A stretch of 64,000 nucleotides of DNA from Shuttleworthella satelles DSM 14600 (GTDB lineage Bacteria > Bacillota > Clostridia > Lachnospirales > Lachnospiraceae). Position numbers and translations under genes: made by a program. The first letter of the stretch is position 1; every line of letters starts with the position of its first letter. The notes under the pieces are model-generated. The model was not told the origin of the DNA, did not search any database, and saw only the letters and a list, made by a program, of their open reading frames with translations. The stretch spans positions 248,001 through 312,000 of the forward strand of contig NZ_GG665866.1 in NCBI RefSeq assembly GCF_000160115.1, written 5' to 3'. Shown piece after piece: positions 8,708-16,059 of the stretch.

Positions 8708-9196
8708 CTTCTGTCTCCGTGATGATCACGGATTGCTCCGCGCTTCGCGCTCTCGCAATCCTCCCTACATTCGCATTCCCGCCCTGCTTCGCATGGCTTC
8801 ATGCTCATGTAGAGCACGTCTCGAATCATGAGCGCCTGAGCACGCAAGCGTCTCATGCGCAGGGAAATTTCAACGATTCTATCTCTATGATGATCACAGA
8901 TTGCTCCGCGCTTCGCGCTCTCGCAATCCTCCCTACATTCGCATTCCCGCCCTGCTTCGCATGGCTTCATGCTCATGTAGGGCACATCTCGAATCATGAG
9001 CGCCTGAGCACGCAAGCGTGTCATGCGCAGGGAAATTTCAACGATTCTGTCTCCGTGATGATCACGGATTGCTCCGCGCTTCGCGCTCTCGCAATCCTCC
9101 CTACATTCGCATTCTCGCCCTGCTTCGCATGGCTTCATGCTCATGTAGGGCACATCTCGAATCATGAGCGCCTGAGCACGCAAGCGTGTCATGCGC
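8708..9196 (-). repeat. 168-bp palindrome-rich tandem repeat, 2.9 copies
   Basis: Copies begin at 8721, 8889 and 9057, exactly 168 bases apart, and differ at only a few positions; the third ends at about 9196. Each copy is a chain of palindromes. CCGTGAT-G-ATCACGG is the first. GGATTGC...GCAATCC encloses GCGC-gaa-GCGC. CCCTACAT...ATGTAGGG encloses GCAT/ATGC, and CACGC-tt-GCGTG lies next to ATGAGCGC. The period is a multiple of three, and the minus frame stays open through all copies into fabF. It fills the gap between fabG and fabF. It resembles a REP/BIME-like element or a structured intra-operon RNA. Confidence 0.9.
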
Positions 9197-9219
9197 TCAT
9201 GATTCTTTCCGCTTGATCA

Positions 9220-9948
9220 TCACATCCCGATTCCGCCGTCGACACGCAGTACTTCTCCTGTGACATAGGGGGCATTAAGCAGATAGGACACGGCGTCCGC
9301 CACATCCTGAGGCCTTCCCATCCGCCCCATAGGAATCATCTGTACCATAGGATTCTCTTTCTGATCCCGTGTCATATCTGTGGCGATGAAACCCGGGGCA
9401 ACTGCATTACAGCGAATCCCTTTCGCTGCCAGCTCCTTGGCCACCGTCTTGGTCAGGCCGATCAGTCCCGCCTTGGAGGCCGCATAGTTGGCCTGACCGG
9501 GATTTCCCATCAGACCCGTGACAGAACTGACATTGACAATGGCCCCTTCTCTCTGGCGCAGGAAAAGACCGGATGCATGTCGGATCATGTTAAAAGCGCC
9601 CTTGAGATTGGTATCCACAACCGCGTCGAAATCCTCTTCCTTCATGCAAAGAATCAATCCGTCTCTCGTAATCCCCGCATTATTCACCAGAATCTGAAAG
9701 CCTTCGAAGTCCTCTCTGACCCTGCTTACCAGTTCCTTGGCAGCAGCGAAGTCCGCCACATCACACTGATAAGCTCTGGCCTTTACGCCGTAGTTTTCCT
9801 GGCAGAAATCACAAACCGCCTGGGCCTTGTCGGCATTTCCTGCATAGACGGCCGCGATATTGGCCCCTTCCGAGGCCAGTCTTTTGGCAATGGCCTCTCC
9901 CAGTCCTCTGGAAGCTCCTGTCACAAGAGCCGTCTTCTCCTTGATCAT
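9220..9948 (-). CDS. fabG: 3-oxoacyl-ACP reductase FabG
   Basis: This NADPH-dependent short-chain dehydrogenase reduces 3-ketoacyl-ACP. The 242-residue protein has the TGASRGLGEAIA cofactor motif at about residues 9-20, the NNAGITRDGL segment, the catalytic Ser in NVSSVTGLMGN, and Tyr/Lys in YAASKAG. The C-terminal region GFIATDMT to VTGEVLRVDGGIGM is typical of FabG. The start overlaps the fabD stop as ATGA and is preceded by GGAGGAG. The downstream partner fabF is separated by the 168-bp repeats, which could change transcript stability or stoichiometry within the operon. Confidence 0.95.
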   Translation of the reverse strand: MIKEKTALVTGASRGLGEAIAKRLASEGANIAAVYAGNADKAQAVCDFCQENYGVKARAYQCDVADFAAAKELVSRVREDFEGFQILVNNAGITRDGLILCMKEEDFDAVVDTNLKGAFNMIRHASGLFLRQREGAIVNVSSVTGLMGNPGQANYAASKAGLIGLTKTVAKELAAKGIRCNAVAPGFIATDMTRDQKENPMVQMIPMGRMGRPQDVADAVSYLLNAPYVTGEVLRVDGGIGM

Positions 9949-10844
9949 GCATTCTCCTCCAGCATCTCCCGATAGGAAACCGCCTTGACATCAACGGAAA
10001 TTCTATGAATCATGTTGGTCAGCGTTCTTCCAGGGCCAATCTCCACGAATGTATCAACGCCCGATTCCATCATATTGCGAACCAGCTGCTCCCAGCGAAC
10101 AGGATTGCAGAGCTGTGATGAGAGAAGCTCGGTAAAGTTCTCCCCATAGGGTTGAGCTGTCACATCCGAATAGAGGGGTATGGCCCCGATCGGACTCTTC
10201 TCCAATTCCTCATCAATTGCACTGGCGAAAGGCTCTCTGGCTCCCTCCATGAAAGGAGAGTGGAAAGCGCCGGCCACCTTAAGAGGCACAGCCCTTCCGC
10301 CATTCTCCCAAACCTCTGCCATAAATTTCCTCATCTGATCCGCCTGGCCCGCAACAGAAATCTGACCTGGACAGTTATAGTTAACGGGATAGACCTGGCC
10401 GAAATGTCCTGCCAACTCTTCCACTTTCTCGGAGGACAGCTTTAGGACAGCCACCATAGAGGTCCTGACCCTGTCGGCGCAAGCCTGCATGAGTTCCCCG
10501 CGCCTCATAACCAGCCGAAATCCCGCCTGAACAGAGTAATACCCGGCAAATGCCGCAGCGACAACCTCTCCCAACGAAAAGCCGGCGACGCAGTCGGCCT
10601 GCAGGCCTCTCTCGGCAAGGGCCTCGGCCGCCGCTAACTCCATGACATATAGACAGGGCTGTGTATTGCTGGTAACCCCCAAATCCTCGGCACTTCCCCC
10701 GAAGCACATAGCCGAGGTACCGGGCCGGATTTCATCACAGACAGCGAAGATTTTTTCTGCCGCTTCGGAAGTCTGCGCAAGATCTGCTCCCATACCGGGG
10801 TACTGATCCCCCTGTCCGGAAAAGACAAATGCTACTTTAGCCAT
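9945..10844 (-). CDS. fabD: Malonyl-CoA:ACP transacylase
   Basis: FabD loads malonyl groups from CoA onto ACP. The 299-residue protein begins VAFVFSGQGDQYPGMG, the family opening. The nucleophile Ser sits in VAGFSLGEVVAAAFAG, an Arg follows in VMRRGELMQ, and the catalytic His is in AGAFHSPFM. C-terminal VEIGPGRTLTNM is conserved. It overlaps the end of fabK by 13 bases and fabG by 4, so the three are translationally coupled. No unusual features are seen. Confidence 0.95.
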   Translation of the reverse strand: MAKVAFVFSGQGDQYPGMGADLAQTSEAAEKIFAVCDEIRPGTSAMCFGGSAEDLGVTSNTQPCLYVMELAAAEALAERGLQADCVAGFSLGEVVAAAFAGYYSVQAGFRLVMRRGELMQACADRVRTSMVAVLKLSSEKVEELAGHFGQVYPVNYNCPGQISVAGQADQMRKFMAEVWENGGRAVPLKVAGAFHSPFMEGAREPFASAIDEELEKSPIGAIPLYSDVTAQPYGENFTELLSSQLCNPVRWEQLVRNMMESGVDTFVEIGPGRTLTNMIHRISVDVKAVSYREMLEENA

Positions 10845-11776
10845 GCGCTTGCTCCTTCCAGAACTTTCTCTGCGCCAGTTACCACATCGGTAATGATGTC
10901 GGCTGCCGGCTCTTCCCTCTTGACCATGGCTGCGATCTGTCCGCAGAGAAAGGATCCCTCATCGAGGTTGCCGTCCTGTACAGCCTTGCGCAGGGCGCCG
11001 GTACCCAGCGCTTCAAGCTGATCCTCAGGCAGATCGGAGAACTCTTTTTTGGCATATTCCCGGGCGAACTTGGTGCGAAGACTCCTGACGGGATGCCCCA
11101 GCTTCTTTCCTGTCACCATAGTACACAGGTCATTGGCCTTTAAGACTTGCTCCTTGTAGACAGGAGAAATGGTGCATTCTTCCGCAGAGAGAAAACGAGT
11201 CCCCATCTGTACGCCGCAGGCTCCCAGCATAATAGCGGCCGCAAAGCCCCGGCCATCGGCAATACCACCGGCTGCCAGAACAGGCAGGTCTGTGGCGTCC
11301 ACAATCTGCGGAACTAATACCATCGTTGTCAATTCACCCACATGACCGCCGGACTCTCCCCCCTCAGCGATGAGAGCCGCGGCCCCGATGCGGGTCATAA
11401 GCCTGGCCATAGCCACAGAAGCGACGACGGGGACGACCTTAATGTCTGCTTCCTTCCAGGCCTTCATATACCTGGCGGGGTTGCCGGCGCCGGTGGTGAC
11501 AACAGGTACTTCCTCCTCGATGACGAGCGCGGCAATGTCTGCCGCAAAGGGGCTCATCAGCATGATGTTGACGCCAAAGGGCTTATTCGTCAGTTCCCTG
11601 GCAATTTGAATTTGCTCGCGGACATAGTCTGCCGGAGCATTTCCCGCTGCAATGATGCCCAACCCACCGCCATTGGAGACGGCGGCGGCCAGCTTTCCAT
11701 CTGCAATCCAGGCCATACCGCCCTGAAAGACGGGGTACTCGATGCCAAGAATCTGACAAATCTTAGACTGCTTCAT
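10832..11776 (-). CDS. fabK: FMN-dependent enoyl-ACP reductase II
   Basis: FabK reduces trans-2-enoyl-ACP, using FMN and NAD(P)H, and replaces FabI in many Firmicutes; it makes cells insensitive to triclosan-type FabI inhibitors. The TIM-barrel opening is CQILGIEYPVFQGGMAWIAD, followed by AVSNGGGLGIIAAGN, then GGESGGHVGE, LAAGGIADGRG and GVQMGTRFL, the FMN phosphate-binding segments. The ATG at 11776 (MKQSKICQI) gives 314 residues and lies four bases after the acpP stop; the longer frame reading into acpP is not used. The position after acpP is that of the streptococcal operon. Confidence 0.95.
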   Translation of the reverse strand: MKQSKICQILGIEYPVFQGGMAWIADGKLAAAVSNGGGLGIIAAGNAPADYVREQIQIARELTNKPFGVNIMLMSPFAADIAALVIEEEVPVVTTGAGNPARYMKAWKEADIKVVPVVASVAMARLMTRIGAAALIAEGGESGGHVGELTTMVLVPQIVDATDLPVLAAGGIADGRGFAAAIMLGACGVQMGTRFLSAEECTISPVYKEQVLKANDLCTMVTGKKLGHPVRSLRTKFAREYAKKEFSDLPEDQLEALGTGALRKAVQDGNLDEGSFLCGQIAAMVKREEPAADIITDVVTGAEKVLEGASAWLK

Positions 11777-11780
11777 GAAC

Positions 11781-12002
11781 TCAACCCTTCTTGGACTGGA
11801 TGAACTTATCAAGATCGGCGATCGTTGCAACCGGTTCTTCCAAGTCAATCTCAACACCGAGTTCATCCTCAAGACTCATAAGCAGATCAACCGTATCCAG
11901 TGAGTCAATCCCCAGATCTGCAAAAGTACTCTCCGGTTTGATGGTAGACGGATCCACACCGATGCGGTCGGCAACTACTTTAGCAATAACGTCGAAATAC
12001 AT
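11781..12002 (-). CDS. acpP: Acyl carrier protein
   Basis: The 73-residue acidic protein carries growing acyl chains on 4'-phosphopantetheine. The attachment Ser is in LGIDSLDTVDLLMSLEDE. The ATG at 12002 (MYFDVIAKVVADRIG) is chosen because GGAGG lies eight bases before it and because the upstream extension of the frame does not resemble ACP. It is the first gene of the operon seen here. In the streptococcal arrangement fabT and fabH would precede it, but here only about 360 non-coding bases and then a mobile region are found. Confidence 0.95.
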   Translation of the reverse strand: MYFDVIAKVVADRIGVDPSTIKPESTFADLGIDSLDTVDLLMSLEDELGVEIDLEEPVATIADLDKFIQSKKG

Positions 12003-12191
12003 GTTCAAATCCTCCATATGAAATCTGTTTTCGGTAAGATGACCACTAAATTCCTGACAGCTCATTTCCATATCAGCCGGGAAAGAGACGATCCTCTCGA
12101 TGCAGGGTATTCCTCGCATTTTCACCAAACAGCCTCATCAGCGGTCAGTCTTTATCTTAGATATTCCCTGTTCCCCTCGTGCCCCTTTTCT

Positions 12192-12212
12192 GTTCCAAAA
12201 GCGTTCCAAAAG
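12192..12212. promoter_or_regulatory. Two 10-bp direct repeats upstream of acpP
   Basis: GTTCCAAAAG occurs twice on the plus strand (12192-12201 and 12203-12212), one helical turn apart, about 190 bases before the acpP start. It lies in the 12003-12363 gap, which otherwise holds no gene. I could not identify a convincing -35/-10 pair, and no FapR- or FabT-like palindrome is seen. It is a candidate regulator site for the fab operon, by position only. Confidence 0.35.
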
Positions 12213-12363
12213 TAGGGCTATTCTGTGAAATTTGAACAGCTTTTTGATCTTATAACATTCCATTTACTCCCTCTCTTTCTTCCAAATATTCTGTCTTACA
12301 AGTCGCAGTTAGAGAAAAAAGGGTTGTATTTTAACCCAGTCTGGAAAAAGCGCAACAAAATAA

Positions 12364-12393
12364 CCCTGCAAGTCATGGCAATGACTTGCAGGG
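12364..12393 (-). terminator. Intrinsic terminator after the Cna-B protein gene
   Basis: A perfect 13-bp inverted repeat (CCCTGCAAGTCAT / ATGACTTGCAGGG, 4-base loop) is followed on the minus strand by TTATTTTGTTG. It lies 53 bases past the stop of the gene at 12446-13642 and insulates the fab operon from it. Confidence 0.8.
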
Positions 12394-12445
12394 CATTATG
12401 CAGGACGTATATCACGAATACTCTTTTACATTACACCTTCCTGTC

Positions 12446-13642
12446 TTATTTCATTCTTCTTTTCTTTCCGAACAAGATACTGATACCTGTCAGACTCAGA
12501 AGCAGAATACTTCCGTAAATCGGAAGGCTTCCCAGATCACTTGTCTTAGGTGCCTTGGAGGTCTGCCCTGTCTTTACCTTAACAACTGTATTCGGCTTAT
12601 CCAGAGTCTTGGACTGCTCCGGTGTTTCGGGCTGCTCCGGTGTTTTGGGTTGCTCCGGATTCTTAGGCTGCTCCGGTGTCTTCGAATTGATCTCCGTATT
12701 GGTGATTAGAATCCTGTAACCAAGCTCACTGGAGTAACTGGTTTTGTAACCCTCTACGGGATCCTCTTCCACCTTGTAGTCGATCTCATGACCATCCACA
12801 GGATCATATCTGCGCAGACCGCCATCAATTACATATTTCCAGTTATTCGCCCTGCTCAGTGTTGCAGTCTGTTTCACCCGGCCATCCGCCAGCAGCCGAA
12901 TGGTCGCGGAAGCGCCCTCTTTTCCGACCCATTTCTTAATTACTTCAAAGCCAACTTCCTCATTATTGGTATTGGTAATCACAAAACCTGACTTGGCATC
13001 CCCTGTAATCTTTGTATCATAGGTAGCCCCTTCATTCTCGTTATCTTCCAGTTGATAATAGGCTTCCTTCAGCTTGTAGGCAATCTCATGACCATCCTTC
13101 TCATCGTACTTAGGCACATTTTCAAAGACATGAGTCCAGCCATTATCCCTGATCAGGTCTACACTGCCTGCCTGCTTATCATCTCCCATCAATATAACAT
13201 GAACTAGTCGAGCCTCTTTCCCAATCCATTTCTTGGTCACATGAACCGAAAAGGTCTCGACATTGGTATTCTTAATCTGAAAGCCGTCTTTGCTGTTCCC
13301 CAAAACGATACTCTTATAGCCGGGGATCGGCTCCTCTTCCACGGTGTATCTGATATACCCCGTATCATCCGTTTCAGGAATATCTTTAAAGCTGCTTTTC
13401 CATGAGTTCGCCTCATTCAGGACAAGTCTTCTGCCGGTATCCTTTCCATCGCCAAGAAGCTTAACTGTAGCAGAATCTTTCTTGGGTCCCACCCAGATCT
13501 TTTGAACATCTACAGAAGTTTTGTTCACAGCCTTTCTTGGAGTATTTTCCTGGGCATACACCCTTGCACCTGAAGACGGGAAGATACTCCCAATTGCCAA
13601 AAGCAGGCACAATAATATCCCTATAAGCTTGCTTAATTTCAT
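12446..13642 (-). CDS. Cell-wall surface protein with three Cna-B domains
   Basis: The 398-residue protein has a signal peptide (residues 1-30, hydrophobic, ending ARVYA). Three Cna-B-type beta-sandwich repeats follow at about 42-130, 131-230 and 231-318; each opens with V-x-K-x-W(V/I)G and closes with an xITNT-type strand, the Lys and Asn positions that form intramolecular isopeptide bonds. Next is a spacer of 6-residue units (TPEQPK) at about 320-350. The C-terminus has an APKTSD sorting-like motif, a hydrophobic helix and a KKRRMK tail. The motif differs from the standard LPxTG, so the sortase specificity is uncertain. It is probably a pilin-like or adhesin stalk protein. It sits at the edge of a mobile region, and no sortase gene is nearby. 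Confidence 0.8.
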   Translation of the reverse strand: MKLSKLIGILLCLLLAIGSIFPSSGARVYAQENTPRKAVNKTSVDVQKIWVGPKKDSATVKLLGDGKDTGRRLVLNEANSWKSSFKDIPETDDTGYIRYTVEEEPIPGYKSIVLGNSKDGFQIKNTNVETFSVHVTKKWIGKEARLVHVILMGDDKQAGSVDLIRDNGWTHVFENVPKYDEKDGHEIAYKLKEAYYQLEDNENEGATYDTKITGDAKSGFVITNTNNEEVGFEVIKKWVGKEGASATIRLLADGRVKQTATLSRANNWKYVIDGGLRRYDPVDGHEIDYKVEEDPVEGYKTSYSSELGYRILITNTEINSKTPEQPKNPEQPKTPEQPETPEQSKTLDKPNTVVKVKTGQTSKAPKTSDLGSLPIYGSILLLSLTGISILFGKKRRMK

Positions 13643-13689
13643 TCTTTCCCCCTTCTCTTTCCTATGAGATATTTCTCATATCTGCAGGA

Positions 13690-13736
13690 TCTCTGTCCTG
13701 ACCCAGCCAAAAGGATTAACCTCTTAGGGACAGAGA
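13690..13736. repeat. Inverted repeat between the Cna-B gene and the serine recombinase gene
   Basis: TCTCTGTCC (13690-13698) and GGACAGAGA (13728-13736) are 9-bp arms around a 29-base spacer in the divergent gap. Composition turns AT-rich immediately after it. It may mark the edge of the recombinase-bearing segment or act as a regulatory hairpin; nothing decides between these. Confidence 0.4.
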
Positions 13737-13767
13737 AAATAAAAAACTTGGAAAGGAGGTAATTCTC

Positions 13768-15438
13768 ATGTCAAATATGAAAAGAACAGGACAAACAGCC
13801 CTTTATGAGCGTTTAAGTCGTGATGATGAAATGCAAGGAGAAAGCAATTCAATCACCAATCAGAAGCAGCTACTTGAAAGCTATGCGAAAAGAAACGGCT
13901 TTGTAAATATCTATCACTATACCGATGACGGAGTAAGCGGAACAACCTTTGATAGACAGGGATTTCAAAAGATGATAAAAGCAGTAGAGGAAAACAAAGT
14001 ATCTACTGTGATAGTAAAAGATATGAGTAGGTTTGGCAGAGATTACCTCAAAGTAGGCTTTTACACCGAAATACTTTTCAAAGAAAAGGGAGTAAGGTTT
14101 ATTGCTATCAACAACGGAATAGACAGTGAGAAACAAGCAGAAAGCGACTTTACCCCATTTCTAAATATTATGAATGAATGGTATGCAAGAGATACCTCAA
14201 GAAAAATACAATCCATCTTCAGAGCAAGAATGGAAGAAGGCAAAAGAGTATCGCCAAGCGTTCCATACGGCTATTTTAGAAACCCAAAGAACAAACAGGA
14301 GCTACTTGTCGATAAAGAGAGTGCAAAGGTCGTAAAACGCATTTACAGGCTTGTAATAGAGGAATATGGAGTAACACAGATAGCAGATATACTAACCAAA
14401 GATAAAGTCCTTATCCCATCAGCCTATGCCCAAATACATTACCCCGAAAATAACCATAGCTCCAAGAAAAGAGGAATAGAAGACCCGTATTTTTGGACAC
14501 CAACTACAGTAGGCTATATCTTAGAAAAAAGAGAATATATGGGACATACCGTACTTGGTAAAACAATATGCCTTGATTACAAAACCAAGAAACGCAGAAA
14601 GGCAAAAGAAGATGAACTGATTATCTTCAAAAATACCCATGAAGCCATCATTGACGAAGAAACATGGAACAATGCGAGGAGGCTAAGAAAAACAGTAAGA
14701 AGAAGTCCAAAGTACGGGACAACATCACACCCATTTACAGGACTTTTAATCTGTGCAGATTGTGGAGGAAAATTAAGTTACAGAGAGCCGGCAGAACATA
14801 AAGCAAAGAAATATGATAGTGATTACTCTTTTGTATGCCAACATTACAGACACAGAAAAGGAACTTGTAGTATGCACTATATCAAAGTAAAAACAGTGAA
14901 TGAAATTCTATTAAAATCAATCAAAGAAATCACAGACTTTGCCAAAGAAGAAAAGCAAGAATTTCTAAAAGTGATGAACAAATTATCCGATGAAAAAAGG
15001 GAAGAAAAGTATCAAGATGATAAAACGAAATTAGAAAAATTATCTTCAAGAAATGAAGAACTAACAACCCTTATTACAAAGCTATATGAAGACCACGCAC
15101 TTGGAAAAATTCCTGTAAAACACTTTGATAGATTATTTAATACCTATGATACGGAGCAACAAGACTTAGAAAATCAAATACAGTATTTTGAACAAGAAAT
15201 AGAAAGCTATCATCAGAGAAAAGTTGACAGCGATAAATTCCTAAAAATGATAGAGAAATATACCGACATTGAAGAACTGACAGTAGCAATGATAAATGAG
15301 TATATAGAAAAAGTTGTAGTATACGAAGCCACAGGAGGAAGAAAAGGCAAAGATAGAAAACAACAAGTCGATGTGTATTTTAATTTTATAGGCAACTGTC
15401 AAGTGCCACAGAAAGTTGATATGGAAAAAATGGCTTGA
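13768..15438 (+). CDS. Large serine recombinase (TnpX/Tn4451 type)
   Basis: The 556-residue protein has the resolvase domain at about 10-150 with the nucleophile Ser in LYERLSRDDE (Ser17), then YTDDGVSGTTFDRQGF and VKDMSRFGRDYL. A recombinase domain follows (VPYGYF to YLEKREYMGH-like). The zinc ribbon has CADCGGKLSY ... FVCQHYR ... GTCSMHY, and a coiled coil covers about 390-480. Such enzymes excise and insert clostridial mobilizable transposons and ICEs without host factors. An AAGGAGG ribosome site precedes the ATG. The gene is far more AT-rich than the flanking chromosome, indicating transfer. No other transfer genes are adjacent, so it is probably a remnant end of a larger element. Confidence 0.9.
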   Translation: MSNMKRTGQTALYERLSRDDEMQGESNSITNQKQLLESYAKRNGFVNIYHYTDDGVSGTTFDRQGFQKMIKAVEENKVSTVIVKDMSRFGRDYLKVGFYTEILFKEKGVRFIAINNGIDSEKQAESDFTPFLNIMNEWYARDTSRKIQSIFRARMEEGKRVSPSVPYGYFRNPKNKQELLVDKESAKVVKRIYRLVIEEYGVTQIADILTKDKVLIPSAYAQIHYPENNHSSKKRGIEDPYFWTPTTVGYILEKREYMGHTVLGKTICLDYKTKKRRKAKEDELIIFKNTHEAIIDEETWNNARRLRKTVRRSPKYGTTSHPFTGLLICADCGGKLSYREPAEHKAKKYDSDYSFVCQHYRHRKGTCSMHYIKVKTVNEILLKSIKEITDFAKEEKQEFLKVMNKLSDEKREEKYQDDKTKLEKLSSRNEELTTLITKLYEDHALGKIPVKHFDRLFNTYDTEQQDLENQIQYFEQEIESYHQRKVDSDKFLKMIEKYTDIEELTVAMINEYIEKVVVYEATGGRKGKDRKQQVDVYFNFIGNCQVPQKVDMEKMA

Positions 15439-15545
15439 AAATGGTAAAATGTTATTAATTATTCAGAGAGAAAAATTGGAATTTGTTTTCCTTGGGTTCC
15501 TTGATTTTCACTTTTGTCCAATTTTTGAATATATGGAGGTAATTT

Positions 15546-15914
15546 ATGGAATATAAAGAAATAAAATTAAACGTTTCAAATAATAAAATCAGAGAATATA
15601 AGCAATTTGAAGGCATGAAATTATATTCTGATTTTTTCAAATCTGAAAACGGAAGAAAATTAACTAATAAAAGAGTATATGTTACAAGAAAACAAAATTA
15701 TGTTTATTATGAAAGAACGGATGTAAATTGGAATTATTGGTCAAATAAAGATAGTTATAATCCAGATTTTATTCCAGATAATGTTGAACATGATATTATT
15801 TTTGAGATTTCTTCAGAACTAAGCACCTTTAGTAAACATTTAGGAAAAGAACTGATTGAAAAAATAGAGTTAAAATATAAAAATGGAGAGATTTTAGAAA
15901 TATTAGACATTTAA
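15546..15914 (+). CDS. Small protein of the EXLDI type
   Basis: A 122-residue very AT-rich frame has a good ribosome site (GGAGG nine bases before ATG). The C-terminus ends EILDI, matching the E-x-L-D-I signature for which the EXLDI family is named. Tyr/Asn/Lys-rich strands (YVTRKQNYVYYERTDVNW) precede it. The family has no established function to my knowledge and often occurs in accessory regions. It is probably cargo of the serine recombinase element and is followed by a terminator. Confidence 0.6.
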   Translation: MEYKEIKLNVSNNKIREYKQFEGMKLYSDFFKSENGRKLTNKRVYVTRKQNYVYYERTDVNWNYWSNKDSYNPDFIPDNVEHDIIFEISSELSTFSKHLGKELIEKIELKYKNGEILEILDI

Positions 15915-16028
15915 TCCACTGGTTTAATTAGAGTAATTATTAAAATATAAGATCTTTATACTCATATATTCAAATCTCCGTTTGTCGAAGTAAAACAATT
16001 AAATAAAAACAATAATATAGCAACTTAC

Positions 16029-16059
16029 AAAACAGTAAATCAAATTGGTTTACTGTTTT
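16029..16059 (+). terminator. Intrinsic terminator after the EXLDI-type gene
   Basis: Arms AAAACAGTAAA (16029-16039) and TTTACTGTTTT (16049-16059) enclose a 9-base loop and are followed by TTCTTTG. The IS30 left end begins immediately after or inside the T-tract. Confidence 0.7.

Noticed and set aside
8674-9192. N-terminal extension of FabF by 173 residues
   Set aside because: The extension is exactly the tandem repeat, unlike any condensing enzyme, and a proper GGAGG site with the normal FabF start lies at 8673.
13690-13736. Attachment site of the tRNA-linked integrase
   Set aside because: The inverted repeat shares no sequence with the tRNA-Gly 3' end, so it cannot be the partner att site.
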